From: Prolixibacteraceae bacterium
GTDB lineage: Bacteria; Bacteroidota; Bacteroidia; Bacteroidales; Prolixibacteraceae
Reading direction: 5' to 3'
DNA length: 6,818 nt
Assembly (NCBI GenBank): GCA_016788685.1
Contig: JAEUSS010000331.1
Location: 1 to 6,818, forward strand
Below, one piece after another: positions 6,528-6,818 of the stretch. Position numbers and translations under genes: made by a program. The notes under the pieces are model-generated. The model saw only the letters and a list, made by a program, of their open reading frames with translations, was not told the DNA's origin and searched no databases. Position 1 is the stretch's first letter; each line of letters starts with the position of its first letter.

Positions 6528-6818
6528 ATGAAAAAGTCAGGATTTGTTCTCGGATTGTTGTTGCTGTTTTCGGTTTGTGTTTTTGCGCAAAATATCAAAG
6601 AAGTTGACGGGATTTACCTGTCGCCGGATTCGAAGCCTTATTCAGGAAAATACAGCAGCCAGTTTGGCAATGGAAACATTAAAATGGAAATGTACCTGAA
6701 AAAGGGGTTGAAGGACGGGCAAGTCAGGATTTACTTTCCCGACGGGCAACTCAATGAAATAAGGGCTTACCGTAAAAACCTGATGCATGGAACCTGGATT
6801 GTCTTTAACGAAAAAGGT
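6528..6818 (+). CDS. Secreted YwqK-like protein with MORN-variant repeats, 5' part
   Basis: Only the first 97 codons are present; the frame is still open at the right edge. Residues 1-20 are a Sec signal (MKKSGFVLGLLLLFSVCVFA) with a VFA site before Q21; Cys17 is not in a proper lipobox. From ~44 on there are MORN-variant (YwqK-type) repeats: GNGNIKMEMYLKKGLKDGQV (47-66), YFPDGQLNEIRAYRKNLMHG (69-88) and the start of a third, TWIVFNEKG. The characteristic G-x-W/Y-x-x-F/Y-D-x-G-x-L rhythm is clear. The family name comes from a Bacillus antitoxin, but the signal peptide places this protein outside the cytoplasm, so an antitoxin role is improbable; such repeats may serve as binding scaffolds. 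It begins 52 bases after the lipoprotein gene with no terminator or clear promoter between, which puts it in the receptor operon. Function unknown. Confidence 0.8.
   Translation, partial: MKKSGFVLGLLLLFSVCVFAQNIKEVDGIYLSPDSKPYSGKYSSQFGNGNIKMEMYLKKGLKDGQVRIYFPDGQLNEIRAYRKNLMHGTWIVFNEKG

Noticed and set aside
6206..6598. Antisense open frame of 130 codons across the lipoprotein/YwqK junction
   Set aside because: It overlaps two well-supported plus-strand genes, including the signal peptide of the second, and its product has no recognisable features.
6528..6818. Toxin-antitoxin system suggested by the YwqK family name
   Set aside because: No toxin gene is visible and the product has a signal peptide, so it should not act in the cytoplasm.

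Overview
The window looks like chromosomal DNA from a member of the Bacteroidota, probably Bacteroidales or Marinilabiliales-like (the order is a guess). The reasons are: an N-terminal CarboxypepD_reg-like domain on a TonB-dependent receptor; a lipoprotein signal followed by an acidic stretch typical of surface-exported Bacteroidota lipoproteins; start codons without Shine-Dalgarno sequences but with A-rich leaders; and -7 boxes of the TAnnTTTG type. There is no sign of phage, transposon, CRISPR, tRNA or rRNA. All predicted products whose N-terminus is visible carry an export signal, so the window encodes an envelope or secreted protein set.

Layout. (1) Positions 1-349 hold the C-terminal end of a gene for an OB-fold-like protein of the NrfJ-related type, closed by a strong intrinsic terminator (370-410). 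(2) After a 140-base gap with a 21-base-period direct repeat and a good -7 box (514-521) comes a complete exported M19 membrane-dipeptidase-family metallopeptidase (551-1780) with all expected zinc and active-site residues. (3) A perfect 11-bp hairpin starting right after its stop codon separates it from a convergent small gene (1848-2195, minus strand), which encodes a secreted stand-alone CarboxypepD_reg-like domain. (4) A 382-base divergent control region (2196-2577) has a -7 box for the minus-strand gene, an inverted repeat and three copies of TAATGTT. (5) Rightwards follow three same-strand genes with gaps of 58 and 52 bases and no terminator between them: a TonB-dependent receptor (2578-5301), a predicted surface-exposed beta-helix-like lipoprotein (5360-6475) and a secreted YwqK/MORN-variant protein that runs off the end (6528-6818).

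How the genes may work together. The receptor and lipoprotein resemble a two-partner outer-membrane uptake unit: a TonB-driven barrel plus a surface lipoprotein, similar in logic to SusC/SusD but with a beta-helix-like protein in place of SusD. The substrate cannot be read from the sequence. The divergent small protein is close to the receptor's own N-terminal domain (26 of 58 aligned positions identical, counted by hand), which makes it a candidate accessory or regulatory partner. This receptor, beta-helix lipoprotein, YwqK-like and stand-alone domain cluster is the most interesting part of the window. The dipeptidase and the OB-fold gene each appear to be separate transcription units.
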